From CAZKMM01 sp964553915 (GTDB lineage Bacteria > RBG-13-61-14 > DRUE01), in NCBI GenBank assembly GCA_964553915.1, contig CAZKMM010000046.1, forward strand, positions 1 through 17,949: DNA of 17,949 nt, given 5' to 3'. The notes under the pieces are model-generated. The model had not been told where the DNA came from. It was given only the letters and a program-made list of their open reading frames with translations, and ran no database searches. Each line of letters opens with the position of its first letter. Within the stretch, counting starts at the first letter, position 1. Below, piece after piece: positions 6,520-14,251 of the stretch. The translations under genes were made by a program, and so were the position numbers.

Positions 6520-8541
6520 TTATAGTTGAATCTTTACCGCACAAACCTTGAATTCAGGCATTTTGCAACTGGGGTCAGAAGCAGGATTGGTAAGGAGATT
6601 AGCTGGTTGGTCGCCAAAATGGAAAGGTAAAAACACCATACCTTTAGTTACCTGTTCAGTTATCCAAACCTTTGCTCTAATCTCTCCTCGCCTGCTGGAG
6701 ATGGTTATTTCCTGTCCTTCTCTAACCCCGAGCTGGTCAGCATCTTCTGGATTGATCTGCACATAAACTTCAGCTACCTCCTTTCTTAAACTCTCGGTGC
6801 GAAGGGTCATTGTCCCGGAGTGGTAATGGAATAGATTTCTTCCTGTGGTGAGAATGAATGGATATTCTTGGTCAGGCGTCTCCGCTGGAGGAATCCATTT
6901 AACCACCTGAAAATGACCTTTTCCATCAGGGGTATTGAATTTTTCCATAAACATTGTGGGAGTGCCGGGATGGTCTTCTTTGGGACAGGGCCATTGAATT
7001 CCTCCAGGAGTGCTTTCTATTTTTTCATAAGTAAGCCCGGCATATTGAGGCACCACTTTCCTTATTTCTTCAAAAATCTCGCCCGCAGAGTTAAAATTAA
7101 ACTGCTTCTCATAGCCCATTTTCTTGCCCAGCTGGCAAATAATCCACCAATCAGGCTTAGCTTCTCCCGGTGGCTCCACCAATTTATTTATCTTCTGAAC
7201 CCTTCGGTCAATGTAAGCATAAACTCCTTCCCGCTCCACCCAGGCACAGGCAGGAAGAATAAGATGAGCAAGCTTTGCAGTTTCAGTCATAAAAATATCC
7301 TGAACCACCAGAAATTTTTTACTGCTCAAAGATTTTTTTACTTCGTTAAGGTCAGGACCTGCTACCATTGGGTTAGTGCCAATCACATAAACCACCGGAC
7401 ATTTATGAATAATATCCATATAAGTAAGCCCGGGTTTAGAAGGAAGTCCTTTTACTCCCCAGGCTTCTTCAAAGTATTTTACAGTTTCATCACCTACCCT
7501 TTTAAAGCCCGGATAAAATACATTCACACAGCCCATATCCCCAGAGCCTTCTCCATTGATTTGCCCCCGCATCGGACTAACTCCTGCACCCGGCTTGGAA
7601 AATTGTCCGCAAAGTAAAGCCAAATCTGCCATCGCTTTGACATTATCACCCCCGCAGATATGCTGGGTGATTCCTTCATCATAAAGTATGGTTCCGACCT
7701 TTGCCTGAGCATAAAGCCGGGCTGATTCTTTAATAAGCTCAAGAGAAACCCCGGTAATCTCCTGAGCCTTTTCCAGGCTAAAAGCATCAAGATAACGCTT
7801 TAACTCATCAAACCCAGCGGTTCGCTTTTCAATAAATTCCTTATTCTCCAGCCCCTCTTCCAAAATGACCTTCATCATTGCATTGGCAAGAGCAATATCT
7901 GAGCCGGGCTTGAGCTGAAGATGAATATCAGCTAAAAGCTGGGCGCTGAGCGTCTTTCTCGGGTCAATTACAACTACCTTGGCACCTTTTTGTTTTGCCC
8001 GAAGCACTCGCTTGGTGATCATTGGAAAGGTCTCTTTGATGTTTACCCCCCAGACCAGAAAGCAGGTGACTTTATCTAAATCCAGCTCTGAGACCTCCAT
8101 CACCCCTGACCCTACCGTAGGACCAAGCCCTGCAACCGTGGCAGAATGACAGAAGCGAGCGCAATATTCCACGCTATTGGTCTTCATCGCTACTCTAACA
8201 AATTTCTGAATGATATAACCTTCTTCATTCGTGGTCTTGGCACTGACCACCGCACCAAATTCTTCTGGTTTGGTATCTTTAAAGTTTTCAGCCATTACCT
8301 CAAAAGCCTGCTCCCAGCTAATCGGCTTAAACTCACCATCTTTCTTAAGAAGGGGCTTGGTCAACCGGTCCGGATGATAAAGATATTCATTGGCGTGCCT
8401 GCCTTTGGGACAATTGCTCCCCTGATTAACGGGATGCTCTTTCCAGGGCTCTATCCCGATAATCCTTCCATCTTTGATTACCAGATGCATCCCACAACCA
8501 CAGCTACAATAAGGACAAATTGCCGATTTATACTCCAGCAT
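6520..8541 (-). CDS. fdhA: Formate dehydrogenase alpha subunit, molybdopterin enzyme, Cys type
   Basis: A 673-residue molybdenum/tungsten bis-MGD oxidoreductase that interconverts formate and CO2. The N-terminal [4Fe-4S] motif uses Cys9, Cys12, Cys16 and Cys44, followed by PKG. The active site reads YCARFCH, with Cys131-His132 at the position where E. coli FdhF has selenocysteine-His, so this is a non-selenium form. The central molybdopterin domain runs to about residue 550. The C-terminal MGD-binding domain (about 562-673) has LTTGR, GVREGQ and FHFGDQPANLLTNPASDP. There is no Tat signal, so it is cytoplasmic. AAGGAGG sits 8 nt before the ATG, and the start overlaps the mvhD stop by 14 nt, implying translational coupling. 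The short FdhA type, with FdhB and MvhD beside it, matches Hdr-linked formate dehydrogenases rather than respiratory membrane enzymes. Confidence 0.93.
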   Translation of the reverse strand: MLEYKSAICPYCSCGCGMHLVIKDGRIIGIEPWKEHPVNQGSNCPKGRHANEYLYHPDRLTKPLLKKDGEFKPISWEQAFEVMAENFKDTKPEEFGAVVSAKTTNEEGYIIQKFVRVAMKTNSVEYCARFCHSATVAGLGPTVGSGVMEVSELDLDKVTCFLVWGVNIKETFPMITKRVLRAKQKGAKVVVIDPRKTLSAQLLADIHLQLKPGSDIALANAMMKVILEEGLENKEFIEKRTAGFDELKRYLDAFSLEKAQEITGVSLELIKESARLYAQAKVGTILYDEGITQHICGGDNVKAMADLALLCGQFSKPGAGVSPMRGQINGEGSGDMGCVNVFYPGFKRVGDETVKYFEEAWGVKGLPSKPGLTYMDIIHKCPVVYVIGTNPMVAGPDLNEVKKSLSSKKFLVVQDIFMTETAKLAHLILPACAWVEREGVYAYIDRRVQKINKLVEPPGEAKPDWWIICQLGKKMGYEKQFNFNSAGEIFEEIRKVVPQYAGLTYEKIESTPGGIQWPCPKEDHPGTPTMFMEKFNTPDGKGHFQVVKWIPPAETPDQEYPFILTTGRNLFHYHSGTMTLRTESLRKEVAEVYVQINPEDADQLGVREGQEITISSRRGEIRAKVWITEQVTKGMVFLPFHFGDQPANLLTNPASDPSCKMPEFKVCAVKIQL

Positions 8542-8962
8542 CGCTTACTCCTCCTTTCTTTAAAGGATTGGGACCGAGTTCTTTCAGAGTCTCAACAAAC
8601 TCATTAACTACCTCTGGAACCTTGACTCCCTCCGAGGCACTAATCCATTCCAGCCGAACCCTCCTTCGGTCAATGCCTAAAGTATCAAGCATTTTCCAGA
8701 GTTCATTAACTCTTCTGCGGGCAAGCAAATTGCCCCGTTCATAATGGCAATCCCCCGGATGACAGCCAGCAACCAGAACTCCATCAGCTCCCAAAGCTAA
8801 AGCGCGCACAATATAAAGCGGAGAAACACTTCCGGAACACATCACCCGAACAATTTTGATGTTGGGAGGATATTTTAGACGGGAACTTCCTGCCAGGTCA
8901 GCTCCAGTGTAAGCACACCAATTACAGAAGAATCCTACTACCCGAGGCTCAAAACTCTCCAT
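8528..8962 (-). CDS. mvhD: MvhD-type iron-sulfur subunit linking dehydrogenase to HdrA
   Basis: A 144-residue cytoplasmic protein of the MvhD/FlpD family (delta subunit of methyl-viologen-reducing hydrogenase). It opens with VVGFFCNWCAYTGAD. Conserved cysteines are Cys13, Cys16, Cys42 (VMCSGS), Cys67 and Cys72 (GCHPGDCHY), the expected ligands of a [2Fe-2S] centre. In known complexes MvhD carries electrons between a hydrogenase or formate dehydrogenase and HdrA, where flavin-based electron bifurcation takes place. Here it is the first gene of the mvhD-fdhA-fdhB operon and ends inside the fdhA start region. AAGGAGG lies 7 nt before the ATG. No hdrA, hdrB or hdrC gene is in the window, so its partner must be encoded elsewhere. 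Confidence 0.92.
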   Translation of the reverse strand: MESFEPRVVGFFCNWCAYTGADLAGSSRLKYPPNIKIVRVMCSGSVSPLYIVRALALGADGVLVAGCHPGDCHYERGNLLARRRVNELWKMLDTLGIDRRRVRLEWISASEGVKVPEVVNEFVETLKELGPNPLKKGGVSDAGV

Positions 8963-9033
8963 CTTCTTTCCTCCTTAGTTGATGTTGACTTTTACTACTT
9001 ATTTGAGAACCGCTATCTAAAAAAAATTTTGAT

Positions 9034-9064
9034 ATAATAATATCAGTTTATAAAAATTTGTCAA
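9034..9064 (-). promoter_or_regulatory. Promoter of the mvhD-fdhA-fdhB operon
   Basis: A perfect TTGACA -35 box (9064-9059, minus strand) is followed at 19 nt by TATTAT (9039-9034); other AT-rich -10 choices overlap at 17-21 nt. The leader to the mvhD ATG would be about 65 nt. It lies in the 194-nt divergent region shared with rarA. Confidence 0.5.
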
Positions 9065-9119
9065 TAAAATTTTAACCCCCCGAAGGTTTTTTTTGCTTTC
9101 TTAGCTTTCCACCAAAAAT

Positions 9120-9148
9120 TTGTTGGCAAAATTACCATATGTTATGAT
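9120..9148 (+). promoter_or_regulatory. Promoter of rarA (TTGTTG-N17-TATGAT)
   Basis: TTGTTG (9120-9125), a 17-nt spacer and TATGAT (9143-9148). The rarA ATG is at 9157, only 8 nt after the -10 box, so the predicted transcript has almost no leader. No Shine-Dalgarno site is present between them. Confidence 0.5.
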
Positions 9149-9156
9149 TTTGAGAG

Positions 9157-10503
9157 ATGGAGGATTTGTTCGGCAATCAAAAAACAAGCAGAAAGAAAAA
9201 GGAGCTGGAATTTGCTCCCCTGGCGGAGCGGATGCGACCTCAGAATCTCGGTGAATTTGTCGGACAGGAGCATCTGGTTGGTGAGGGAAGGCTCCTGCGG
9301 AGACTGGCGGAGCAGAAGAAAATCATCAGCCTGATTTTATGGGGACCGCCTGGCTCAGGCAAGACCACCCTGGCAAGGATTCTTTGCGAGGCGAGCGGAG
9401 CGCATTTTCTCAGCTTTTCTGCGGTGCTCAGCGGACTGGCTGAACTTCGCTCCGCACTCCGAGAAGCGGAGAAAGTAAGGCGAACCCTGGGAAAAAAGAC
9501 TGTGCTCTTTGTTGACGAGATTCACCGCTGGAACAAGGCTCAGCAGGATGCTTTTCTTCCCTATGTAGAAAAAGGAAAAATTATTTTAATCGGAGCAACC
9601 ACAGAAAATCCCAGCTTTGAGGTGATTCCGCCTCTGCTCAGCAGATGCCGGGTTTGTGTGCTTAACCGGTTAAATGAAGATGAAATAAAAATTATCCTTA
9701 AAAGAGCAATAAAGAATAAAGCGAGAGGGCTTTTTGCTGGGAAAAAGGAGCTGGAAGTACAAGAGCAGGTTCTTGATTATCTTTCCCGGCTCTGTGAGGG
9801 TGATGCCAGAAGAGCTCTCAATGCTCTGGAGCTGGCTGATGAGCTGGCACGGGCAGAGAACTCAGAAAAAATTAAAATTGAACACGCCGAGGAAGCTCTT
9901 ACCAGCCGGACCCTGCTTTATGATAAAACCGGGGAAGAGCATTATAACTTAATCAGCGCCTTTATTAAATCTATGCGAGGCTCAGACCCGGATGCAGCTC
10001 TTTACTGGATGGTTCGGATGCTGGAAGCTGGTGAAGACCCCCGGTTTATCTGCCGGCGGATGATTATCTTTGCCAGTGAAGATGTGGGACTCGCAGACCC
10101 CACCGCATTATCCATAGCTGTTGCCTGTGCTCAGGCTCTGGAATATGTTGGTCTTCCTGAGGCAATGATACCAATGGCAGAAACCTGCATTTATCTGGCA
10201 AGTGCTCCGAAAAGTAATTCTGCTTATAAAGCCCTGAAAATCGCAAAGCAGGTGGTGAAAGAAACCGGTGCCCTATCGGTTCCACTTCATTTACGCAATC
10301 CAGAAACCCCTTTGATGGAAAAGCTCGGCTATGGCAAGGATTATAAGTATCCACATAATTATCCAGAGCATTATGTTCCAGAGGAATATTTGCCCAAAGA
10401 ACTGCAGGGAAAGAGCTTTTTTACCCCCGGAGAGCTAGGAAAAGAAGTAGAAATCAAAAAAAGAATAAAAAAGCTCCAGAAAATCAAAGCCTATAAAAAG
10501 TAA
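9157..10503 (+). CDS. rarA: Replication-associated recombination protein A (RarA/MgsA AAA+ ATPase)
   Basis: A 448-residue protein, the usual length for RarA. It is a clamp-loader-like AAA+ ATPase acting at stalled replication forks. It begins MEDLFG, a typical RarA N-terminus. Walker A is GPPGSGKT (63-70), Walker B VLFVDEIH (116-123), and sensor 1 lies in IGATTENPSFE (about 145-155). GDARRALN is the sensor 2 region. The C-terminal tetramerisation half contains YNLISAFIKSMRGSDPDAALYW, ASEDVGLADP, and the PHNYPEHYVPEEYLP block that marks the family. It is divergent from mvhD and converges with the lipoprotein gene. There is no Shine-Dalgarno site; the start is supported by the family N-terminus and by a promoter ending 8 nt upstream. 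Confidence 0.95.
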   Translation: MEDLFGNQKTSRKKKELEFAPLAERMRPQNLGEFVGQEHLVGEGRLLRRLAEQKKIISLILWGPPGSGKTTLARILCEASGAHFLSFSAVLSGLAELRSALREAEKVRRTLGKKTVLFVDEIHRWNKAQQDAFLPYVEKGKIILIGATTENPSFEVIPPLLSRCRVCVLNRLNEDEIKIILKRAIKNKARGLFAGKKELEVQEQVLDYLSRLCEGDARRALNALELADELARAENSEKIKIEHAEEALTSRTLLYDKTGEEHYNLISAFIKSMRGSDPDAALYWMVRMLEAGEDPRFICRRMIIFASEDVGLADPTALSIAVACAQALEYVGLPEAMIPMAETCIYLASAPKSNSAYKALKIAKQVVKETGALSVPLHLRNPETPLMEKLGYGKDYKYPHNYPEHYVPEEYLPKELQGKSFFTPGELGKEVEIKKRIKKLQKIKAYKK

Positions 10504-10582
10504 TCATCAAATCAAACTAAAATTAAATTTCTTTGTTTAATGAATTATTTTAAAAATTTATAAATCAAATTCTAGAATTTTA

Positions 10583-10882
10583 TCAACATTGATCAGAGCA
10601 AGCACAGCACCAGCATTGCTTCATATCATAATTCGCATCATAACCAGCATAGCTGGTTCCAGGGGGGCAGTCACAATATGAAGGAACTAGAACCCCGGTA
10701 GTTTGGACTCCTCCGCTTATTTCACAACAACCAAGTTCAGAAGCAGTGGGACAGCTAGAGCCCCCACTACCGGACGATAGGCTTTCATCACCACATCCGA
10801 CAATAAAAAACCCCAGACCAACCACCATAAAAAATACCATCAATCCCTTCAAAATTTTTTTAGCCATCACCCTTTTAAGCAT
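10583..10882 (-). CDS. Small cysteine-rich lipoprotein of unknown function
   Basis: A 99-residue precursor. A basic N-terminus (MLKRVMAKK) and a hydrophobic stretch (about 11-28) lead to a lipobox-like FIVGCG, with Cys30 the probable lipidation site. The mature part is about 70 residues: a Gly/Ser linker followed by ten further cysteines at 44, 52, 53, 70, 72, 90, 92, 93, 95 and 99, ending in CWCCACSDQC. This density suggests disulfides or metal binding in the periplasm or at the cell surface. AAGGGGG lies about 4 nt before the ATG at 10882; a second Met at codon 6 is less well placed. It has its own promoter downstream of dtd. No family is recognised. Confidence 0.7.
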   Translation of the reverse strand: MLKRVMAKKILKGLMVFFMVVGLGFFIVGCGDESLSSGSGGSSCPTASELGCCEISGGVQTTGVLVPSYCDCPPGTSYAGYDANYDMKQCWCCACSDQC

Positions 10883-10913
10883 TTTTCCCCCTTATGGGCT
10901 TGGGTTAAACTAG

Positions 10914-10966
10914 TAAGGGAAAGCCACCCAGAAAAGCTGATTTTATCTTAAAAGACTTTTCCCTTA
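10914..10966 (-). promoter_or_regulatory. Inverted repeat in the lipoprotein mRNA leader
   Basis: The 9-bp arms TAAGGGAAA (10914-10922) and TTTCCCTTA (10958-10966) are exactly complementary, with a 35-nt loop. The structure would fall within the roughly 110-nt leader between the predicted promoter and the lipoprotein ATG. It matches no riboswitch class I know, and no T-run follows that would make it a terminator. Confidence 0.3.
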
Positions 10967-10999
10967 AAGTGAGGACTTTAAAGAAGAAGTCTACATTAA

Positions 11000-11028
11000 A
11001 AAATAAACAATATTTAGAAGTTTGTCAA
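11000..11028 (-). promoter_or_regulatory. Promoter of the cysteine-rich lipoprotein (TTGACA-N17-TATTTT)
   Basis: A perfect TTGACA (11028-11023, minus strand) begins right next to the dtd stop codon. A 17-nt spacer leads to TATTTT (11005-11000). The predicted 5' leader is about 110 nt, unusually long compared with the other promoters in this window. Confidence 0.5.
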
Positions 11029-11478
11029 TTAAATTTTCTTTTGAGTATCTATAATCAGGGTAACCGGTCCCTGATTAACCAGCTCTACTTCCATCAAAGC
11101 CTGGAATTTTCCCGTTGCCACTTTTATACCTTTTTCTTTTACTTTTTCCACAAAGTAGTTATAAAGTTTTTCTGCCAGCTCTGGTGGTGCGGAGTGGTCA
11201 AAACTGGGTCGCCTTCCTTTCCGGCAATCTCCATAAAGTGTAAACTGGCTAACAATTAAAATCTCGCCCCCAACCTCCTGAAGAGGAAGATTAAACTTGC
11301 CCTGCTCATCCTCAAAAACCCGCAAGCCAACAATTTTTTCTGCCAGCCAATCCGCATCCTTCTCAGTATCTTCTTTTCCCACCCCGAGCAGAACCAAAAA
11401 GCCCTTTCCGATTTCCCCCAGAATTTTTCCTTCCACCCGCACCCGGGCAGAGCTGACCCTTTGAATAACCACTCTCAT
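11029..11478 (-). CDS. dtd: D-aminoacyl-tRNA deacylase
   Basis: A 149-residue cytoplasmic enzyme that hydrolyses D-amino acids, and mischarged glycine, from tRNA. It begins MRVVIQRVSSARV, typical of DTD. The active-site SQFTLYGD motif lies at about residues 77-84, followed by GRRPSFDHSA. The cross-subunit Gly-Pro motif is present as VNQGPVT near residues 134-140; NDGPVT is the commoner form. The start codon overlaps the stop of the lipid kinase gene by one base (TAATG), so translation is probably coupled. The downstream lipoprotein has a separate promoter. Confidence 0.95.
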   Translation of the reverse strand: MRVVIQRVSSARVRVEGKILGEIGKGFLVLLGVGKEDTEKDADWLAEKIVGLRVFEDEQGKFNLPLQEVGGEILIVSQFTLYGDCRKGRRPSFDHSAPPELAEKLYNYFVEKVKEKGIKVATGKFQALMEVELVNQGPVTLIIDTQKKI

Positions 11479-12410
11479 TATCCTGGGATTTTGAGCCGAA
11501 GAATTTTGGGCAAAATTTTAAATCGGGCAGGAAGGGAGCCAGGAGCTTCTCCGTCAATATCCAGTAAGACTGTCTCCGAACTGGTTGCGCTCACTTCTTT
11601 TGCCCGGAAATGCTCCACCTTGGAAAGGTTTAAATGCTCCCCTTTATAAATCAACCTGCTTAATTTCATCCGCTCCGGGATGGCAAGGTCGCCCAGAATA
11701 ACCACCTCAAAAATTCCGTCATCCAGCTCTGCCATTGGGGCCACCATCATTCCCGCGCCAAAATACCTGCCATTAGCAACCGCAAGATTAAATATTTTTC
11801 GCTCCAGCTTTTTTCCATCCAATTCCAGCTCCACCGGTTGATTCTGATAAAAAAGCCCTGCACGAAATGATGCCCATAAAAATGCTGACTTTCCCCCGAA
11901 AAGCTTTTTTGACCTGTTAACCAAATCATCCACCGCACCGCCCACTCCAAAACTGGCAATATTGATAAAATACCGCTCCACTTTCTTTCCGGAATGGTCA
12001 AGATGCTCCATCCAGCCAATATCAATTAAGCGATAATTTCTCCCTGCCAGCATCGGAACTGATTGCCTGAAATCCCGGGGAATGCCTGCGGTCTTGATAA
12101 AGTCCGAACCAGTGCCCGAACAAACCACCGCAAAAACTGCCTCGGGATTGACCAGCTCGCCGTTTTCAAAAAAACCATTCACCACCTCATTATTGGTGCC
12201 ATCCCCTCCAACACTAACTATCATCTCATACCCCTGTTTGAGGGCAGAACCAGCCAGCTCAGTGGCGTGTCCCACTCCTGTGGTCAGGGCAAAATCAAAA
12301 TCTCCAATGGTCTTATGAGCCAGCTCTTTAATCTCCGACCATAATTCCCCGGTTTTTCCCCCGGAAGAATGAGGATTAACAATCATAAAGGTCTTATAAT
12401 TAGAGCTCAT
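11478..12410 (-). CDS. Diacylglycerol kinase-family lipid kinase (YegS/BmrU-like)
   Basis: A 310-residue protein with the DAGK catalytic fold. VNPHSSGGK (11-19) and the nucleotide-binding GGDGTNNEV (68-76) are diagnostic, followed by SGTGSDFIKT (98-107). The C-terminal beta-sandwich includes NGRYFGAGMMVAPMAELDDG and an LLDIDGEAPG segment that completes the site. Members phosphorylate diacylglycerol, sphingoid bases or related lipids at the inner membrane face; the substrate cannot be fixed from sequence. It is followed by dtd with a one-base overlap, and the CDF gene lies 38 nt upstream. There is no Shine-Dalgarno site before the ATG; a promoter 9 nt upstream implies a leaderless mRNA. Confidence 0.9.
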   Translation of the reverse strand: MSSNYKTFMIVNPHSSGGKTGELWSEIKELAHKTIGDFDFALTTGVGHATELAGSALKQGYEMIVSVGGDGTNNEVVNGFFENGELVNPEAVFAVVCSGTGSDFIKTAGIPRDFRQSVPMLAGRNYRLIDIGWMEHLDHSGKKVERYFINIASFGVGGAVDDLVNRSKKLFGGKSAFLWASFRAGLFYQNQPVELELDGKKLERKIFNLAVANGRYFGAGMMVAPMAELDDGIFEVVILGDLAIPERMKLSRLIYKGEHLNLSKVEHFRAKEVSATSSETVLLDIDGEAPGSLPARFKILPKILRLKIPG

Positions 12411-12419
12411 TTGCTTTAA

Positions 12420-12447
12420 ATTTTAGGTTTTATCCGGGGTTTGTCAA
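12420..12447 (-). promoter_or_regulatory. Promoter of the lipid kinase-dtd operon (TTGACA-N16-TAAAAT)
   Basis: A perfect TTGACA (12447-12442, minus strand), a 16-nt spacer and TAAAAT (12425-12420). The ATG at 12410 is 9 nt beyond the -10 box, so almost no leader is expected. It sits at the CDF/lipid kinase junction and would uncouple the two from a single transcript. Confidence 0.5.
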
Positions 12448-12448
12448 T

Positions 12449-13333
12449 TTAGGGGAATTCTAAAGGTTCTAAATGAATAATAATCTCTGCGGTGGGGAAT
12501 TTGCTTTCCAGTTCTGCTTTTAATTGATGGCTGAGCTGGTGGGCTTTTTCAATAGAGGTTTCCGGCTTAAATTGAAGATGGAAATCAAGATGAATTTTTG
12601 CTCCTGCCTGTCTGGTGCGGAGTTTATGATAGGTGCATTCTTCTCCGCAGAAATCCTCAATCAGCTTTTTTACCCGGGCTTCCAGCTCAGGCTCTGCTCT
12701 CTGGTCAAGCAAAGCAGGATAGGATTTTTTAATCACTCTGAAGCCAATTCCCAGAATCCAGAGAGCAATAAAAAAGGAAACCACCGGGTCAATCCAGAAA
12801 AGGGCTTTTCCGAAAAGTTTTTCTGAGAGCAAGATGAGAATTAAAGCGACAATCACTCCCCCAGAGGTAAGAACATCACTGTATAAATGGCTGGCATCTG
12901 CTTCTAAGGCAATAGAATGAGTTTGCCTTGCTACTTTAAACAGGATTCGGGAGACCACCAGATTTAAAATCAAAGAAACAAACATTATCCCGATGCCTAT
13001 TTGAAGATGGCTGAGCTCTCTTGGTTGGCGAAGCCGGTCAATTCCCTCCACAATAATCCAGAGGGAAACCATAAAAATCAAGGCTCCTTCAATCAATCCG
13101 GAAAGATTTTCTATCTTGCTATGCCCGTAAGGATGTTTATGGTCTGGAGGCTCATCAGACACCCGCACTGAATAATAAGCGACCAGACTGGCAAGCAGGT
13201 CAATGCCAGAATGAGCAGACTCCGCAATAATACTGATGGAGCCAGAAATCAGCCCCACCACCAGCTTGAGCAGGGTTAAAAATAAATTGGAAACAACCGA
13301 AAGACCAGCGGATTGTATCTTATTTAACTTCAC
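12449..13333 (-). CDS. Cation diffusion facilitator (CDF) metal efflux transporter
   Basis: A 294-residue inner-membrane divalent metal/proton antiporter. About six membrane segments fall within residues 10-205. Intramembrane metal sites are H41xxxD45 (AESAHSGID) in the second segment and H149xxxD153 (ADASHLYSD) in the fifth. This HD/HD pair is the arrangement associated with Zn-selective CDF proteins, whereas the DD/HD set occurs in FieF/YiiP-type carriers. HPYGHSKIE (67-75) is the family loop motif. The cytoplasmic domain (about 206-294) has HLDFHLQF and a closing IIIHLEP. The start is a GTG whose bases overlap the stop of the SHOCT gene (GTGA), so the two are translationally coupled. Zinc preference is an inference from the residue pattern. 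Confidence 0.92.
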   Translation of the reverse strand: MKLNKIQSAGLSVVSNLFLTLLKLVVGLISGSISIIAESAHSGIDLLASLVAYYSVRVSDEPPDHKHPYGHSKIENLSGLIEGALIFMVSLWIIVEGIDRLRQPRELSHLQIGIGIMFVSLILNLVVSRILFKVARQTHSIALEADASHLYSDVLTSGGVIVALILILLSEKLFGKALFWIDPVVSFFIALWILGIGFRVIKKSYPALLDQRAEPELEARVKKLIEDFCGEECTYHKLRTRQAGAKIHLDFHLQFKPETSIEKAHQLSHQLKAELESKFPTAEIIIHLEPLEFP

Positions 13334-14178
13334 AACTGGTCAAGAATCTCTTGACGCTTCTTTTTATACTCCTCTTCGGTAATCAAGCCCTCTTCATAAA
13401 GTTCTTTTAGCTCCAGCAGTCTCTCTTTGATACTTTTCTCTTTAACTTCTTTACCGGGCTTGGCTTGCTCTGGTTTAAGTTCCTGGGAGGGAGCGGTTTC
13501 TTCTGGTTTTTCTTTAATTTTTTCTTCGGGCTTTTGCGAAGCAGAAAGTTTTTCCTCCCACCATTTCAAATCCACCACCAGCCAGTTGGGAATGGGTTTA
13601 GACTTTTTATTTTTCTTTAAGCTAAACCCCTCTTTTTCTATTAAACGGGCAGAGCCCGGATAATACTTGAGAGGGTTGGAAGTATTGAGATTTTCATCCA
13701 CACTTAGCTTCTCCGCAATATTCCTGAAGACCAGATTCAATTTCCCATCTTTAATAAAGGCTACTCCATCAGTAATCCGTTCTGCGCCAAAGAAAATTTT
13801 CCCTCGCTTACATTTAACAGAAAAGTTTAGCCACTGGTTAGATTGGGCTTGCTTAAATCCCTCTGCCAGATGAGGGATAAACTCCTCTATCTCCTCTGGA
13901 AGAAAAAGTTGATACTCCTTTCCCCTGGGCTTAGAAAAAGGAATATTGACTAAAGGACGCTGATATTCAATTGCTAAAAAAATTTCCTTAAGCATCTCCG
14001 GCGAAAGCTCCTTCGGATGCTCTAAACTCCCCAGCTTTTTGGGAGCATTCTCTAACCGAAGATAGGAATATTCTCCTGCTTTCCAGAGATATTTACTCCG
14101 CTCAAAAAATTTAAACCCCAAAAGACTAAACCCAAGCACAAAAACTAAGCTTACAATTAGATTTCTCTCTTTCTTCAT
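13330..14178 (-). CDS. Membrane-anchored protein with C-terminal SHOCT domain
   Basis: A 282-residue protein. Residues 1-22 form a basic N-terminus and one hydrophobic segment (about 6-22), probably an uncleaved anchor. Residues about 25-180 form a soluble domain of unknown family, including LPEEIEEFIPHLAEGF and a FIKDGKLNLVFRNIAE strand region. A Lys/Glu/Pro-rich linker (about 210-248) follows. The last 31 residues match the SHOCT motif: LLELKELYEEGLITEEEYKKKRQEIL. SHOCT motifs are short C-terminal oligomerisation helices. ATG 14178 is preferred over a TTG at 14196, which would lie in the promoter. The gene is coupled to the CDF transporter by a GTGA overlap, so a role linked to metal efflux or envelope state is possible but unproven. 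Confidence 0.75.
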   Translation of the reverse strand: MKKERNLIVSLVFVLGFSLLGFKFFERSKYLWKAGEYSYLRLENAPKKLGSLEHPKELSPEMLKEIFLAIEYQRPLVNIPFSKPRGKEYQLFLPEEIEEFIPHLAEGFKQAQSNQWLNFSVKCKRGKIFFGAERITDGVAFIKDGKLNLVFRNIAEKLSVDENLNTSNPLKYYPGSARLIEKEGFSLKKNKKSKPIPNWLVVDLKWWEEKLSASQKPEEKIKEKPEETAPSQELKPEQAKPGKEVKEKSIKERLLELKELYEEGLITEEEYKKKRQEILDQL

Positions 14179-14186
14179 TGGTTTTA

Positions 14187-14215
14187 TTTGTAGCAAAAGT
14201 TGATGAGCTTTGCAA
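14187..14215 (-). promoter_or_regulatory. Candidate promoter of the SHOCT-CDF operon (TTGCAA-N17-TACAAA)
   Basis: TTGCAA (14215-14210, minus strand), a 17-nt spacer and TACAAA (14192-14187), ending 8 nt before the ATG at 14178. No Shine-Dalgarno site is present. The boxes are imperfect but well spaced, and the layout repeats that of rarA and the lipid kinase gene. Confidence 0.4.
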
Positions 14216-14222
14216 ATATAAA

Positions 14223-14251
14223 TTGACTTTTCTGCAAAATCTGTTTAAACT
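14223..14251 (+). promoter_or_regulatory. Candidate promoter of satP (TTGACT-N17-TAAACT)
   Basis: TTGACT (14223-14228), a 17-nt spacer and TAAACT (14246-14251). It lies in the divergent region shared with the SHOCT gene and would give a leader of about 84 nt that includes the strong satP ribosome binding site. Confidence 0.35.

Noticed and set aside
6506..6544. A 13-residue N-terminal extension of FdhB from ATG 6544
   Set aside because: It overlaps the end of fdhA and lacks a ribosome binding site, while AAGGAGG sits 7 nt before ATG 6505.
6868..7617. A 249-codon open frame antisense to fdhA
   Set aside because: fdhA is conserved through this region with all expected motifs. The antisense product has no recognisable domain, and no ribosome binding site stands out.
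10567..10580. A perfect 14-bp palindrome between rarA and the lipoprotein gene
   Set aside because: It has no loop, is mostly AT, and has no T-run. It is short enough to occur by chance, so it was not called a terminator or operator.
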